A stretch of DNA of 64,000 nt from Clavelina lepadiformis. Taxonomy: Eukaryota; Chordata; Ascidiacea; Aplousobranchia; Clavelinidae. The translations under genes were made by a program, and so were the position numbers. The DNA lies in contig NC_135245.1 of NCBI RefSeq assembly GCF_947623445.1, positions 2,053,501 through 2,117,500 of the forward strand, read 5' to 3'. Under the pieces are notes generated by a model. That model searched no databases, was not told the origin of the DNA, and was given only the letters and a program-made list of their open reading frames with translations. This document shows, piece by piece, positions 10,320 through 22,286 of this stretch; positions within the stretch are counted from its first letter, which is position 1; each line of letters starts with the position of its first letter.

Positions 10320-12287
10320 TTAAAGTTTAAAACAGATGCTCTTGTTTTCAAATTTCTTCTTTCTTTCTGACCATATTGTCTTGAATCTGTTTTCAATAAA
10401 CCCGCCCAAGTGTTGGCAGGTTTCACTTATTCCTGGCACCACCATTTCATCGGGCATTCCGATTTTCTGTCGAAGTATTCCAGTTATGAAAACGTCGTCT
10501 GTATTTATGCGCTTTGAAGTCAACGACGCTTCCCACAATTGTCTAATGACGCGAACGCTGGTTGTGTAGAATCCACCGAGGCAATACTTGGGCCAAAATG
10601 GCCAACGGTAATCTTTTTCTGAGATATAATTTTTTGATATCTTCCCGCGAATAGGCTTGCTTATAACCCAGCTTGTTTTGTAAGTGCAAATGATTGGAAA
10701 TTCTGGCCAATTTTCCTCAGAAATTTTTGCAATGTTTTCATCAACGGCCTCCTTTACTTTAACGAGATCAATCATCATATCATCATCACCGCTGGAGTAG
10801 AAATATTGATGGGGAAGCTTATCTGAGGTCCACTGCATCCCCGATAACGTCTTGAAACCGACATCTCTGTAATCGTGAAAATGGATTTTGACAAATACGT
10901 CTAATGGAGGAGATGAAATTAAGAGAAACAATGAACTGAAACATGTGGTTTCCGTTTTCCCCAAAACCCAACTTTTTAATATGAGTTCAGTCCGGATTAA
11001 CTACTTATGGGTGTAGGTGAGTAGTATACCATACATCAGGGGCGGGCAACATACGGCCCGCGGGAACGTATCCGGCCCGCGACGGGATTTTGAGCTCCCC
11101 GCAGACAGTTTCCGGTCTTACATGATAAAACAGACATGGAGAGATAGCTGAACATTTTTTAGGAAAGGTCAACAAATTTCAAGTTTCTACAGTAAACAAT
11201 GCAACTGTACGCCACGTTTTGATGCGACTGTGTGCAAGAGAAAGCCACACCTAGGGAAAATAGGGTTAAAGTTTACATTAAATACGATTTATTCCTTGCA
11301 TAGGTGTATAAATACACGATTAATGTATCGATTCCGGGATCCGGCCTGCCAAGTACTTCATTTTCTCATATCAGGCCCGCCGACCGAAGAAGTTGCCCGT
11401 CCCTGCCATACATCTAAGCACATATTTCACTCACTGGTATGCGTCCGAAGCGTTGACTTGTAATATGTCTCCAAACCTGTTATATTCCTCGTCCAATAGA
11501 ACTTGAGTCCTTGCATCCGCTTGACCAATCACAAAAACAGTTTGGAAAGTGGCGCCATCGAGATAGCCAATAGAACCCCAGGTGTTACGAATCCATTCGC
11601 GACGTCTCCCGTAAGATGCAGCCGACTTGATGAAAATAATCATGCTCCAGGATATGTTTTTTCCTGCGAAAATATACCAAGGCCAGTTTCACAATTTCAA
11701 CCTCATTTGATTTATAAGTGTAATTCAGAATGTTGAAACTGCTTTTTAATTGCAGTATACTTGTCTTTGAAAGTTTTATTCATATTAACGTACCAAGTAA
11801 ACAGCTGCTTTTGTCGTTATTGGAATAAAAATTTGGTTCTTTTAAAAACTTGTTCGACTTTGCGGAACTTGAAATTGTGCTATAAAGCGATTTATTGGAA
11901 GCGTAGGTTTTGTTCGAGGTTGTGACGTTTCTTGATTGCAACGTCATTTCCTTCTGCGTCGCTGTGTTGTTAACGGCTTCGAGATTATTTGACCTTTTAC
12001 AACTTTGGCTGCAAATCAAAAACCATGGCTTATTGTTAAACGCAGCAAGTCTAAGAAATATTTTTTACTTTAACACAAGATATTGAGTTAAGACAAGTCG
12101 GTTCATTCGATTGAAACTTAGGTTACTGTCTTTTGTTTTCAAAGTCGAAAATATTTCTGACATATACTTACTGTTGAAGCTTTACATAGCTGGCTTGCAT
12201 TGTAAGCAGTAACAGAACCCAAATGACAAGCCCAAACAGAACAGCAAAATACTTAAAAATTTTGTTGTGACCGTCAAGAAATAGCAT
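10320..12287 (-). CDS. GT31 beta-1,3-glycosyltransferase-like protein, unit 3 (368 aa)
   Basis: Exons: 12172-12287, 11794-12008, 11435-11663, 10320-10866 (complement). The predicted protein appears identical to that of unit 2, with B-type variable segment, DDD motif and TDDVFITG box intact. Introns 1 and 2 are short (163 and 130 bp); intron 3 (568 bp) holds the 369-bp hAT element. Being identical even in introns and spacers, it should have the same substrate and regulation as unit 2. Confidence 0.84.
11037..11405. mobile_element. hAT-type element (369 bp) in intron 3 of unit 3
   Basis: Copy of the 6606-6974 element with the same CCATACAT target duplication, carried by the segmental duplication. 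Confidence 0.9.
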
Positions 12288-14197
12288 TTCTTTTCAAATT
12301 ACAAGCTGAAGATATAGGAGTAAGATATATGAACAAAGCAAAAAAAAATTTATTCGTGATATGTTAGGAATCAGAGTTGTAACTCTTTTCAGAGCTTTTC
12401 CCGTTCGAGTTCGGGTTGGGGCTTAAGTGTGAAACAAAACTGGTTCCAGATTTAGGCAAAAATTCATAATCACACTCTGCCACATTTTCGTCGTAAATTC
12501 ACTTACACGAATGTGTATGCACTCAGCAGAGCGATTTAAACCTTTGCATAACGCAACAAGTAATGATGATAGTCAGAGAATGGCATCAAAATATAACCGA
12601 AGAAAAGGGGCAAACGCCCATCACCAAGTTGAATCTTCAAGAGCTTCTTCACATAACCTATCATTGAAATTGTTAAACATTCGTCTGCTGATACGAAAAC
12701 AGCAAGGCGACCTTAACCGTTGAAAGCGCTCTCCAGTGTATATAAGTCCTAAAATATACATTTTTATCAGCAGCAGCCTAGACTAAATTTGGTTGTTTTG
12801 GATTAATCAGGATGAAATCTGAAAAATTATCTTCACTTATCTTGCAATGGCTTTACACCTTTTCTTTCATTGCAAGGAATAATCTTTTAGATTATTTAGA
12901 TCTATACAGTACTGTGACGGTTGTAGCGCCACCGCGCGTTGATTTTGTCCAACTTTTGGACTGACCGCTTTAAATATTTCGTAATTAGACATTGTGTTTA
13001 TTACTGTGCGCTTGGTATGCACTTTTTGCTTATTTATGTCTGCTTGGAAAGCAACCTCGTCATTTGTTCGGAGTTGGGACCCTCAAGCGCCACAGCACTT
13101 CATCTCATTTTCACTTAACTAACACTGCGTGCCAGCTGTGTAGGTCTTTTGTGGTTGGAGCCTGAGTCATGGTTTTCTTTTCAACTGCAACAAAGCAAAT
13201 GAAGGCTTAACAAAAATTACTCCCCAAACCTGGATGCTTGTTCGTAAAATTTTCAGCTAACTTTACAGACAAGCGGCTTTCTGACTCCTGTTTTTCATAA
13301 CGTCACCCCAACGTCTTCAGTTTCGAGTTTCCCCGCTTTAAACTGACAATCATAAAGTTGTAAACTGCCTCCTCGACATTAACCCATCTTACAAGTCAAG
13401 TTATAAATAAAATCAATTTAATCGGACGTCTTGAATAAATTAAAACGCTTTACGCATACAGCGTATTCCGATCCTAGTCACAATAGCGCATACAGCATGG
13501 GAGGATCCTAATCACAACCTTGAAAATAACCAACGGTTAGTTCAAGCGCGCAGTTTGAAATGACTCGCTTGATTAATGATTAAATTTATAGAAGCAAGAA
13601 ACAATTCTTGCTTAATTGAGTACAGGGATGGCTCGAAATACAGGATGACAACGAATAAATTATGAAAATGAATAAACAATGGATGGAAAAATGGATGAAG
13701 GGTTAACAACGGATAACAAAGGATGAAACAACACACTGAAATACGCGACTAAATCACAAACACTATATACGCGATAGATTACACACAACTCGGCATAGTG
13801 TAGTGTTATGTTGTCAAGTTTAAAACTTAAAAACTAACAATTCATACCGTGCAGTAAATGTCTAAATGGTGAATGTACCAATTAATAAAGTATATACATA
13901 AAAGTATTAAAATCAGACATTTTGTCACATACCGGTATTTAGTTGACAAAGTCATTTAGCGAGGCAAACCTGGTGATCGAATTTCGGTATGACTGTAACC
14001 TGCCATGCAGAAGTCGAGATTAAAGTTGGTCAACTTCAATTAACTTAATTCTTTCAAATAAATTGTAGCACACACAACGCAAGTGCAAGTGGGTATGGCT
14101 ATGGCTATGTTCTTTCATTTGTGATTTCTTGTACAACGAATTGGAGATAACCTCCGTGACGTGTATGACTTATCCTTTTTAGCCTTAAACCCTAAAC
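12288..14197. other. Intergenic: 5' flank of unit 3 into 3' flank of unit 4
   Basis: Spacer identical to that upstream of unit 2 as far as about 13,978, then slightly diverged. The candidate core promoter recurs at 12588-12619. No gene is recognised. Confidence 0.5.
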
Positions 14198-14647
14198 CAG
14201 GGGTGTCCAACCCGTGGCCCGCGCGGTATTTTTCGATATGACTTATAGGCTATTACCAACTACTTGGCCTACGTAATTTATGGCGAACTTACATTCCGAG
14301 AAATTGGCATTTATTATTTGTTTACTAATTTCTGACAGCCATGTGAAAAACTCGCTTCGCATTGCTACATCCTCCATCTCACCGAATATTGCCAAACTTG
14401 TTTGAGAAAAACAGTGCCAAACTTTACAGTGAAATGTCGACGTGCAGTAACAACTTTGTTGAATTTACTATATCTTGGTATGTTTATTGTTCTTATAATT
14501 ACAAAAGAGGATAATTCATATTTCTAAGATTAGAATTTTGGGGTGAGGGTTTTAATTAGAAATTATTAGCAGTAAACATTCAAGTGGCCCGCGCAATCAT
14601 TCGTAAATCGCATGTGGCCCTTTCGCCAAAAAGGTTGGACACTTCTG
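14198..14647. mobile_element. hAT-type element (450 bp), 3' flank of unit 4
   Basis: Same insertion as 5336-5785, same ends and CCCTAAAC duplication, with a few substitutions relative to the copies beside units 2 and 3. Confidence 0.9.
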
Positions 14648-14751
14648 CCCTAAACCGTACACATAAAATATAAGAATAAGTGAAGCCATATAACAACAGA
14701 GCTCAAAAGAAATTCTCTCTGTTATAACACGAACTCGTAGACCATGTAATC

Positions 14752-16241
14752 TTAAGGTTTAAAACAGATGCTCTTGTTTTCAAATTTCTTCTTTCTTTCT
14801 GACCACATTGTCTTGAATCTGTTTTCAATAAACCCGCCCAAGTGTTGGCAGGTTTCACTTATTCCTGGCACCACCATTTCATCGGGCATTCCAATTTTCT
14901 GTCGAAGTATTCCAGTTATGAAAACGTCGTCTGTATTTATGCGCTTTGAAGTCAACGACGCTTCCCACAATTGTCTGATGACGCGAACGCTGGTTGTGTA
15001 GAATCCACCTAGGCAAAACTTGGGCCAGTAAGGCCAACGGAAATATTCTTCTGAGACAAAATTTTTGTGTTGTTTGCTCCGTATAGGATGCGCTGATTCT
15101 TTTGTTTGGTAAGTGCAAATGATTGGAAATTCTGGCCACTTTTCCTCAGAAATTTTTGCAATGTTTTTATCAACGGCCTCCTATACTTTTACAAGATCAA
15201 TCATCATATCATCATCACCGCTGGAGTAGAAATATTGATGGGGAAGCTTGTCTGAGGTCCACCGCATCCCCGATAACGTCTTCAAACCAACATCTCTGAA
15301 ATCATTAAAGCATTGTTTATCAAATAGAAATCCATGATTTAGAAGATGCCAGGTAGAATATTTGTGAGTGAAAAATAACACATCTTTCACTCACAGGTAC
15401 GCGTCCGAAACGCCGACTTGCAATATATCTCCGTATCTGTCATATTCCTCGTCCAATAAAGCTTGAGTCGTTGCCTTTGCTTGACCAATCACAAAAACAA
15501 TTTGGAAAGTGGCGCCATCGAGATGGCCAATAGAACCCCAGGTTTTACGAATCCATTCGCGACGTCTCCCGTAAGATGCAGCCGACTTGATGAAAATAAT
15601 CATACTCCAAGATATGTTTTTTCCTGCGAAAATATACCAAGGTCAGTTTCAACGTCGTTTGATTTAAATAAGTGTAATTCAGAATGTTGAAACTGCTTTT
15701 TAATTGCAGTATACTTGTCTTTGAAAGATTTATTCATATTAACGTACCAAGTAAACAGCTGCTTTTGTCGTTATTGGAATAAAACATTGGTTCTGTTAAA
15801 AAATTGTTCGACTTTGCGGAACTTGAAATTGTGCTATAAAGCGATTTATCGGAAGCGTAGGTTTTGTTCAAGGTTGTGACGTTTCTTGATTGCAGCGTCA
15901 TTTCCTTCTGCGTCGCTGTGTTGTTAACGGCTTCGCGATTATTTGACCTTTTACAACTTTGGCTGCAAATCAAAAACCATGGCTTATTGTTAAACGCAGC
16001 ATGTGTAAGAAATATTTTTTACTTTTACACAAGATATTGAGTTAAGATAAGTCGATTCATTCGATTGAAACTTAGGTTACTGTCTTTTGTTTTCAAAGTT
16101 GAAAATGTTTCTGACATATACTTACTGTTGAAGCTTTACATAGCTGGCTTGCACGGTAAGCAGTAACAGAACCCAAATGACAAGCCCAAACAGAACAGCA
16201 AAATACTTAAAAATTTTGTTGTGACCGTCAAGAAATAGCAT
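14752..16241 (-). pseudogene. GT31 unit 4, broken by a nonsense codon
   Basis: Exon positions: 16126-16241, 15748-15962, 15395-15623, 14752-15295 (complement), all splice sites present. Exons 1-3 read normally. In exon 4 a TAG at 15181-15183 stops translation eight residues after DDDMM, where the other units have Lys, so the TDDVFITG half of the catalytic domain would be missing. The frame is otherwise open to the usual stop, so the lesion is recent or masked by conversion. Its variable segment is a third form (KESAHPIRSKQHKNFVSEEY then FRWPYW), like type A at the front and type B at the end. Confidence 0.8.
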
Positions 16242-16885
16242 TTTTTTTCAAATTACAAGCTGAAGATATAGTAGTAAGATATATGGACAAAGCAAAAAAA
16301 AATTTATTCGTGATATATTAGGAATCAGAGTTGTAACTCTTTTCAGAGCTTTTCCCGTTCGAGTTCGGGTTGGGGCTTAAGTGTGAAACAAAACTGGTTC
16401 CAGATTTAGGCAAAAATTCATAATCACACTCTGTCACATTTTCGTCGTAACTTCACTTACACGAATGTGTATGCACTCAGCAGAGCGCTTAAAACCTCTC
16501 GCATTGCGCAACAAGAAATGATAGTAGTGAAAGAATGGCATCAAAATATAACCGAAAGAAAAGGGGCAAACGCCCATCACTAAGTTGACTTTTTAAGAGC
16601 TTCTTCAAATAACCTATCATTGAAATTGTTAAACAATCGTCTGCTGATACGGAAACAGCAAGTTAACCTTAACCGGTGAAAGCGCTCTCCAGCGTATATA
16701 AGTCCTAAAATATACATTTTTATCAGCAGCAGCCAAGACTAAATTTGATTGTTTCTGGTAAATGAGGGTGAGATCTGAAATATTTTATTCACTTATATTG
16801 CAATGGCTTTACATCTTTTCCTTTTATGCAGAGGAATTCAGAGTTTAGTCTTAGTTTCTTTACACCCACACCCATAAGCTATAGT

Positions 16886-17223
16886 CAGGGTTGCCATCGG
16901 TCCGGACTCAAAAATAAGATCGAACAGGAACCAAAAAAATACTACCTTAAACAGTGGACAACAGAAGAAGGCAATCAATGTTCCAAAAATGAAAAAACCA
17001 GATACTGTTTGCATTTTCTTAATTTTTGTATCTCTTTGGTACAATATGTTATACTGAAGGTGTCAAAATGCCAAAATACGAACCTCTGCCCTAAAAATAA
17101 GACGAAAATAAGAACGTAAGTGAAAATAAGGATAAATCTTAGAAGAAAAAACAAAATATTTTCTAATACACGGACCTTCAAAAAAAGGAAAATATTAGAA
17201 ATAAGGACGGTATGGCAACCCTG
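16886..17223. mobile_element. hAT-type element (338 bp) upstream of unit 4
   Basis: Ends CAGGGTTGCCAT / ATGGCAACCCTG, with 8-bp target duplication GCTATAGT at 16878-16885 and 17224-17231. The interior is A-rich and no transposase is visible. The same insertion lies upstream of units 8, 9 and 14, every one of them a broken unit. Confidence 0.9.
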
Positions 17224-17971
17224 GCTATAGTGCTATGCAGTACTATGGCGGTTGTAGCGCCACCGCACGGCGAATTTGTCCAACCTTTGGGCTATGTACC
17301 CTGAATCATGTTTTTATTTTCAACTGTAACAAAGCAGATGAAAACTTATCAAAAATTACTCCCCAAACCTGGATGCTTGTTCGTAAAAGTTTCAGCTAAC
17401 TTTGCAGACAAGCAGCTTACTGACTCCTGTTTTTCATAACGTCAAGACAAATCCTTCTGTATCGAGTTTCCCCGCTTTAAACGGACAATCATGAAGTTGT
17501 AAACTGCCTCCTCGACATTAGCTCACCTTACAAGTCAAGTTGTAAATAAAAACAATTTAACCGGACAATTTGAATAAATTAAAACGCTTCACGCATACAG
17601 TGTAGGCCGATCCAAGCCACAACGTTAAAATAACCAACGGTTAGTTCAAGAGCGCAGTGTGAAATGACTCGCTTGATTAATGATTAAATTTATAGAAGCA
17701 AGAAACGATTCTTGCTTTGAGTACAGAGATGGCTCGAAATACAGGATGACAACGAATAAATTATGAAAATGAATAAACAATGGACGGAAAAATGGATGAA
17801 GGGTTAATAACGGATAACAAAGGATGAAACAACACACTGAAATACGCAACTAAATCACAAACGCTATATACGCGATAGATTACACACAACTCGGCATAGT
17901 GTAGTGTTGTCATGTTTAAAAGTTTGAAACTAACAATTCATATCATGCATTAAATGTCTAAATGGTGAATG

Positions 17972-18485
17972 TGTCACGAGATTTATTTTAGGCACCCGTT
18001 TTATAGCAATCACAATGTACACTGTTTTTCTGAACCCCTTTTTATTGATTGATTTAGTCGGACGTGTCCTTTTTGTTGTGTCATTTTTATGTTTGTCTGG
18101 TCATGTAGCCTATATTTGTTTTATTTCAGTGTTGTTCACATTAGTCATTTTTATGCATGCTCACGTTCTGCCATATTTTACATGTTTAAGTGTACACGTG
18201 TTTTTATTCGATCACTGGTGACGTCTCTTCTCGCTACCCCGATGGCTTAATTAGTATTTAGCGTCCCACGTTGATTCTCTCTCATTACGTGGAATTTGTT
18301 TTGGTGTGGTATTGCGTGCGGCTGGGAAGTGCCGTGCGAGGGTAGTTTCAGTAACGTTTGGGTGATATAGCAGAAAGACGGATGTTTTTACATAAGAGAT
18401 ATGCCATTAAATGTGAATAAAGAAGACAGAGCTAATTGACTAGCTGCAAAGCGGGAAGGTTCCTGGTAAAGAAAGTTTGGTTACA
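17972..18485. mobile_element. Solo LTR, Ty3/Gypsy-like (514 bp)
   Basis: Begins TGTCACGAG and ends GGTTACA, flanked by a 4-bp target duplication AATG (17968-17971 and 18486-18489), with an AATAAA signal inside. No internal retroelement region is present, so it is a solo LTR fossil. Other spacers have the empty site. Identical-length copies occur near units 10 and 15, so insertion predates the higher-order duplication. Confidence 0.82.
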
Positions 18486-18923
18486 AATGTACCAATTAAT
18501 AAAGTAGGCCTATATACATAAAAGTATTAAAATCAGTCGTTTTGTTTCATATTTAGTTGACAAAGTCATTTAACGAGGTATGTTGCATTTAAAGTGATCA
18601 AATTTCGGTATGACTGTAACCTGCCATGCAGAAGTCGAGATAGAAGTTGGTCAACTTCAATTAACTTAATTCTTTCAAATAAATTGTAGCACACACAACG
18701 CAAGTGCAAGTGGGTATGGCTATGGCTATGTTTTTTCATTTGTGATCTCTTGTACAACGAATTTAGTATTTGGAGGTAACCTCCGTGACGTGGTATTACT
18801 TATATTTTTTATCCTAAAGGCCTAAACCGTACACATAAAATATAAGAATAAGTGGAGCCATATAACAACAGAGCTCAAAAGAAATTCTCTCTGTTATAAC
18901 ACGGACTCGTAAACCATGTAATC

Positions 18924-20402
18924 TTAAGGTTTAAAACAGATGCTCTTGTTTTCAAATTTCCTCTTTCTTTCTGACCACATTGTCTTGAATCTGTTTTCAA
19001 TAAACCCGCCCAAGTGTTGGCAGGTTTCACTTATTCCTGGCACCACCATTTCATCGGGCATTCCAATTTTCTGTCGAAGTATTCCAGTTATGAAAACGTC
19101 GTCTGTATTTATGCGCTTTGAAGTCAACGACGCTTCCCACAATTGTCTGATGACGCGAACGCTGGTTGTGTAGAATCCACCGAGGCAAAACTTGGGCCAG
19201 TTTGGCTCACTATAATCTTGTACAGAAATAAAATTTTTGTGTCGTTTATCCCGTATAGGATGGGATGACTCTCTTGTTTGGTAAGTGCAAATGATTGGAA
19301 ATTCTGGCCACTTTTCCTCAGAAGTTTTTGCAATGTTCTTATCAACGGCCTCCTTTAGTTTTACGAGATCAATCATCATATCATCGTCACCGCTGGAGTA
19401 GAAATATTGACGGGGAAGCTTGTCTGAGTTCCACCGCATCCCCGATAACGTCTTCAAACCAACATTTCTGAAATCGTTATAGCATTGTTTATCAAATAGA
19501 AATCCATGATTTAGAAGATGCCAGGTAGAATAATTGTAAGTGAAAAATAACACATCTTTCACTCACAGGTACGCGTCCGAAACGTCGACTTGCAATATAT
19601 CTCCGTATCTGTCATATTCCTCGTCGAGTACTTTCCTGTGCTTGACCAATCACAAAAACAATTTGGAAAGTGGCGCCATCGAGATAGCCAATAGAACCCC
19701 AGGTTTTACGAATCCATTCGCGACGTATCCCGTAAGATGCAGCCGACTTGATGAAAATAATCATGCTCCAGGATATGTTTTTTCCTGCGAAAATATACCA
19801 AGGTCAGTTTCAACGTCGTTTGATTTAAATAAGTGTAATTCAGAATGTTGAAACTGCTTTTTAATTGCAGTATACTTGTCTTTAAAAGATTTATTCATAT
19901 TAACGTACCAAGTAAACAGCTGCTTTTGTCGTTATTGGAATAAAAATTTGGTTCTTTTAAAAACTTGTTCGACTTTGCGGAACTTGAAATTGTGCTATAA
20001 AGCGATTTATTGGAAGCGTAGGTTTTGTTCGAGGTTGTGACGTTTCTTGATTGCAACGTCATTTCCTTCTGCGTCGCTGTGTTGTTAACGGCTTCGAGAT
20101 TATTTGACCTTTTACAACTTTGGCTGCAAATCAAAAACCATGGCTTATTGTTAAACGCAGCATGTGTAAGAAATATTTTTTACTTTTACACAAGATATTG
20201 AGTTAAGATAAGTCGATTCATTCGATTGAAACTTAGGTTACTGTCTTTTGTTTTCAAAGTTGAAAATGTTTCTGACATATACTTACTGTTGAAGCTTTAC
20301 ATAGCTGGCTTGCATGGTAAGCAGTAACAGAACCCAAATGACAAGCCCAAACAGAACAGCAAAATACTTAAAAATTTTGTTGTGACCGTCAAGAAATAGC
20401 AT
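18924..20402 (-). pseudogene. GT31 unit 5, frameshifted in exon 3
   Basis: Exon positions: 20287-20402, 19909-20123, 19567-19784, 18924-19467 (complement). Exon 3 is 218 nt instead of 229: an 11-nt deletion around 19626 removes part of the ALLDEE coding stretch, and the shifted frame stops a few codons later, before DDD. Exon 4 is itself fully open, with an A-type variable segment (QTRESSHPIRDKRHKNFISV). The same deletion is in units 10 and 15, so it was present before those copies arose. A truncated or mis-spliced product is possible, but an active transferase is not expected from this unit alone. Confidence 0.82.
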
Positions 20403-22286
20403 TTCTTTTCAAATTACAAACTGAAGATATAGTAGTAAGATATATGGACAAAGCAAAAAAAAATTTATTCGTGATATATTAGGAATCAGAGTTGTAACTC
20501 TTTTCAGAGCTTTTCCCGTTCGAGTTCGGGTTGGGGCTTAAGTGTGAAACAAAATTGGTTCCAGATTTGGGCAAAAATTCATATTCACACAATGCCACAT
20601 TTTCGTCGTAAATTCACTTACACGAATGTGTATGCACTCAGCAGAGCGATTTAAACCTCTCGCATAGCCCATCACGAAATGATGGTAGTCAAAGAATGGC
20701 ATCAAAATATAACCGAAAGAAAAGTGGCAAACGTCCGTCACTTAGTTGACTCTTTGAACGTGTCTGCACATAACCTATAATTCAAATTTCAAATCCATCT
20801 GTTGGTATGAAAACAGCAAGGCGGCCATCTTGCATCTTGTAATGGCTTTACATATTTTCCCTTTCTTTAAATGCAGGGAGTAATCTTTTAATTTATTTAG
20901 ATCTTTACAGTACTGTGACGGTTGTAGCGCCACCGCACGGTGAATTTGTCCAACCTTTGGGCTAACCGCGTTAAATATTTCTTAATTAGACATTGTGTTT
21001 ATTACTGTGCGCTTGGTATGCGCGTTTTGCTTATTTATGTCTGCTTGGAAAGCAACCTCGTCATTTGTTCGGAGTTGGGACCCTCACGCGCCACAGCACT
21101 TCATCTCATTTTCACTTAACTAACACTGCGTGCCAGCTGTGTAGGTCTTTTGTGGTTGGAGCCTGAGTCATGTTTTTCATTTCAATTGCAACAAAGCAGA
21201 TGAAAACTTATCAAAAATTACTCCCCAAACCTGGATGCTTGTTCGTAAAATTTTCAGCTAACTTTACAGACAAGCGGCTTACTGACTCCTGTTTTTCATA
21301 ACGTCACGCCAACTTCTTCAGTTTCGAGTTTCCCCGCTTTAAACGGACAATCATAAAGTTTTGAACTGCCTCGTCGACGTTAGCTCACCTTACAAATCAA
21401 GTTGTAAATAAAATCAATTTAACCGGATGTCTTGAATAAATTAAAACGCTTCACGCATACAGCGTATTCCGATCCTAGTCACAACAGCGTTTTTAGCATG
21501 GGACGACCCTTGTCACAACCTTGAAAATAACCAACGGTTAGTTCAAGCCCACCGTGTGGAATGGTTCGCTTGATTAATGATTAAACTCTAACAAACGAGA
21601 CTCGATTCTTGCTTTGGGTACAGGAATGTCTCGAATTAAACAAACAGCAGCCATTTTATGACACGCAAGCAACGCCAAACAACGGAAGAAAAAACACTAA
21701 AGTACGCGACTAAAATGCAAACACCATAAACGCAATAGATTACACACAACTCGGTTCATAATAGCAATTCAGGAATGCAGCTGACTTCTTAAATGTACGT
21801 GTTTAAAAAGTGCAAAACTAACAATTCATATCATGCATTAAATGTCTAAATGGTGAATGTACCAGTTAATAAACTATATACATAAAGTATTAAAATCAGT
21901 CCTTTTGCCACATATTTAGTTGACAAAGTCATTTAACGAGGTATGTTGCCTTTAAAGTGATCAAATTTCGGTATGACTGTAACCTGCCATGCAGAAGTCG
22001 AGATAGAAGTTGGTCAACTTCAATTAACTTAATTCTTTCAAATAAATTGTAGCACACACAACGCAATTGCAAGTGGGTATGACTATGGCTATGTTTTTTC
22101 ATTTGTGATCTCATGTACAACGAATTGGAGATAACCTCCGTGACGTGGTATGAATTATCATTTTTAGCCTAAAACCGTAAAGGCCTATACCGTACACATA
22201 AAATATAAGAATAAGTGAAGCCATATAACAACAGAGCTCAAAAGAAATTCTCTCTGTTATAACACGAACTCGTAGACCATGTAATC
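20403..22286. other. Intergenic: 5' flank of unit 5 into 3' flank of unit 6
   Basis: Array spacer without LTR, and without the 450-bp hAT element. The middle (about 21,530-21,790) is a diverged version of the usual spacer, shared with the spacers upstream of units 10 and 15. No gene is seen. Confidence 0.5.

Larger units (their letters stand above)
9352..13782. repeat. 4,431-bp tandem segmental duplication, copy 2
   Basis: Second copy of the segment starting at 4921, carrying unit 3 and the same two hAT insertions at the same sites. The near-perfect match means a very recent duplication, or possibly an assembly artefact. Confidence 0.88.
16242..18923. other. Intergenic: 5' flank of unit 4 into 3' flank of unit 5
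   Basis: Array spacer enlarged by a 338-bp hAT element and a 514-bp solo LTR, listed separately. The same arrangement recurs upstream of units 9 and 14. The 97-codon plus frame at 16826 runs into the hAT element and is not a gene. Confidence 0.5.

Noticed and set aside
16826-17119. 97-98-codon plus-strand frame recurring upstream of units 4, 9 and 14
   Set aside because: It starts in spacer and runs into the 338-bp hAT element, with its end set by the element's A-rich interior; not conserved where the element is absent.
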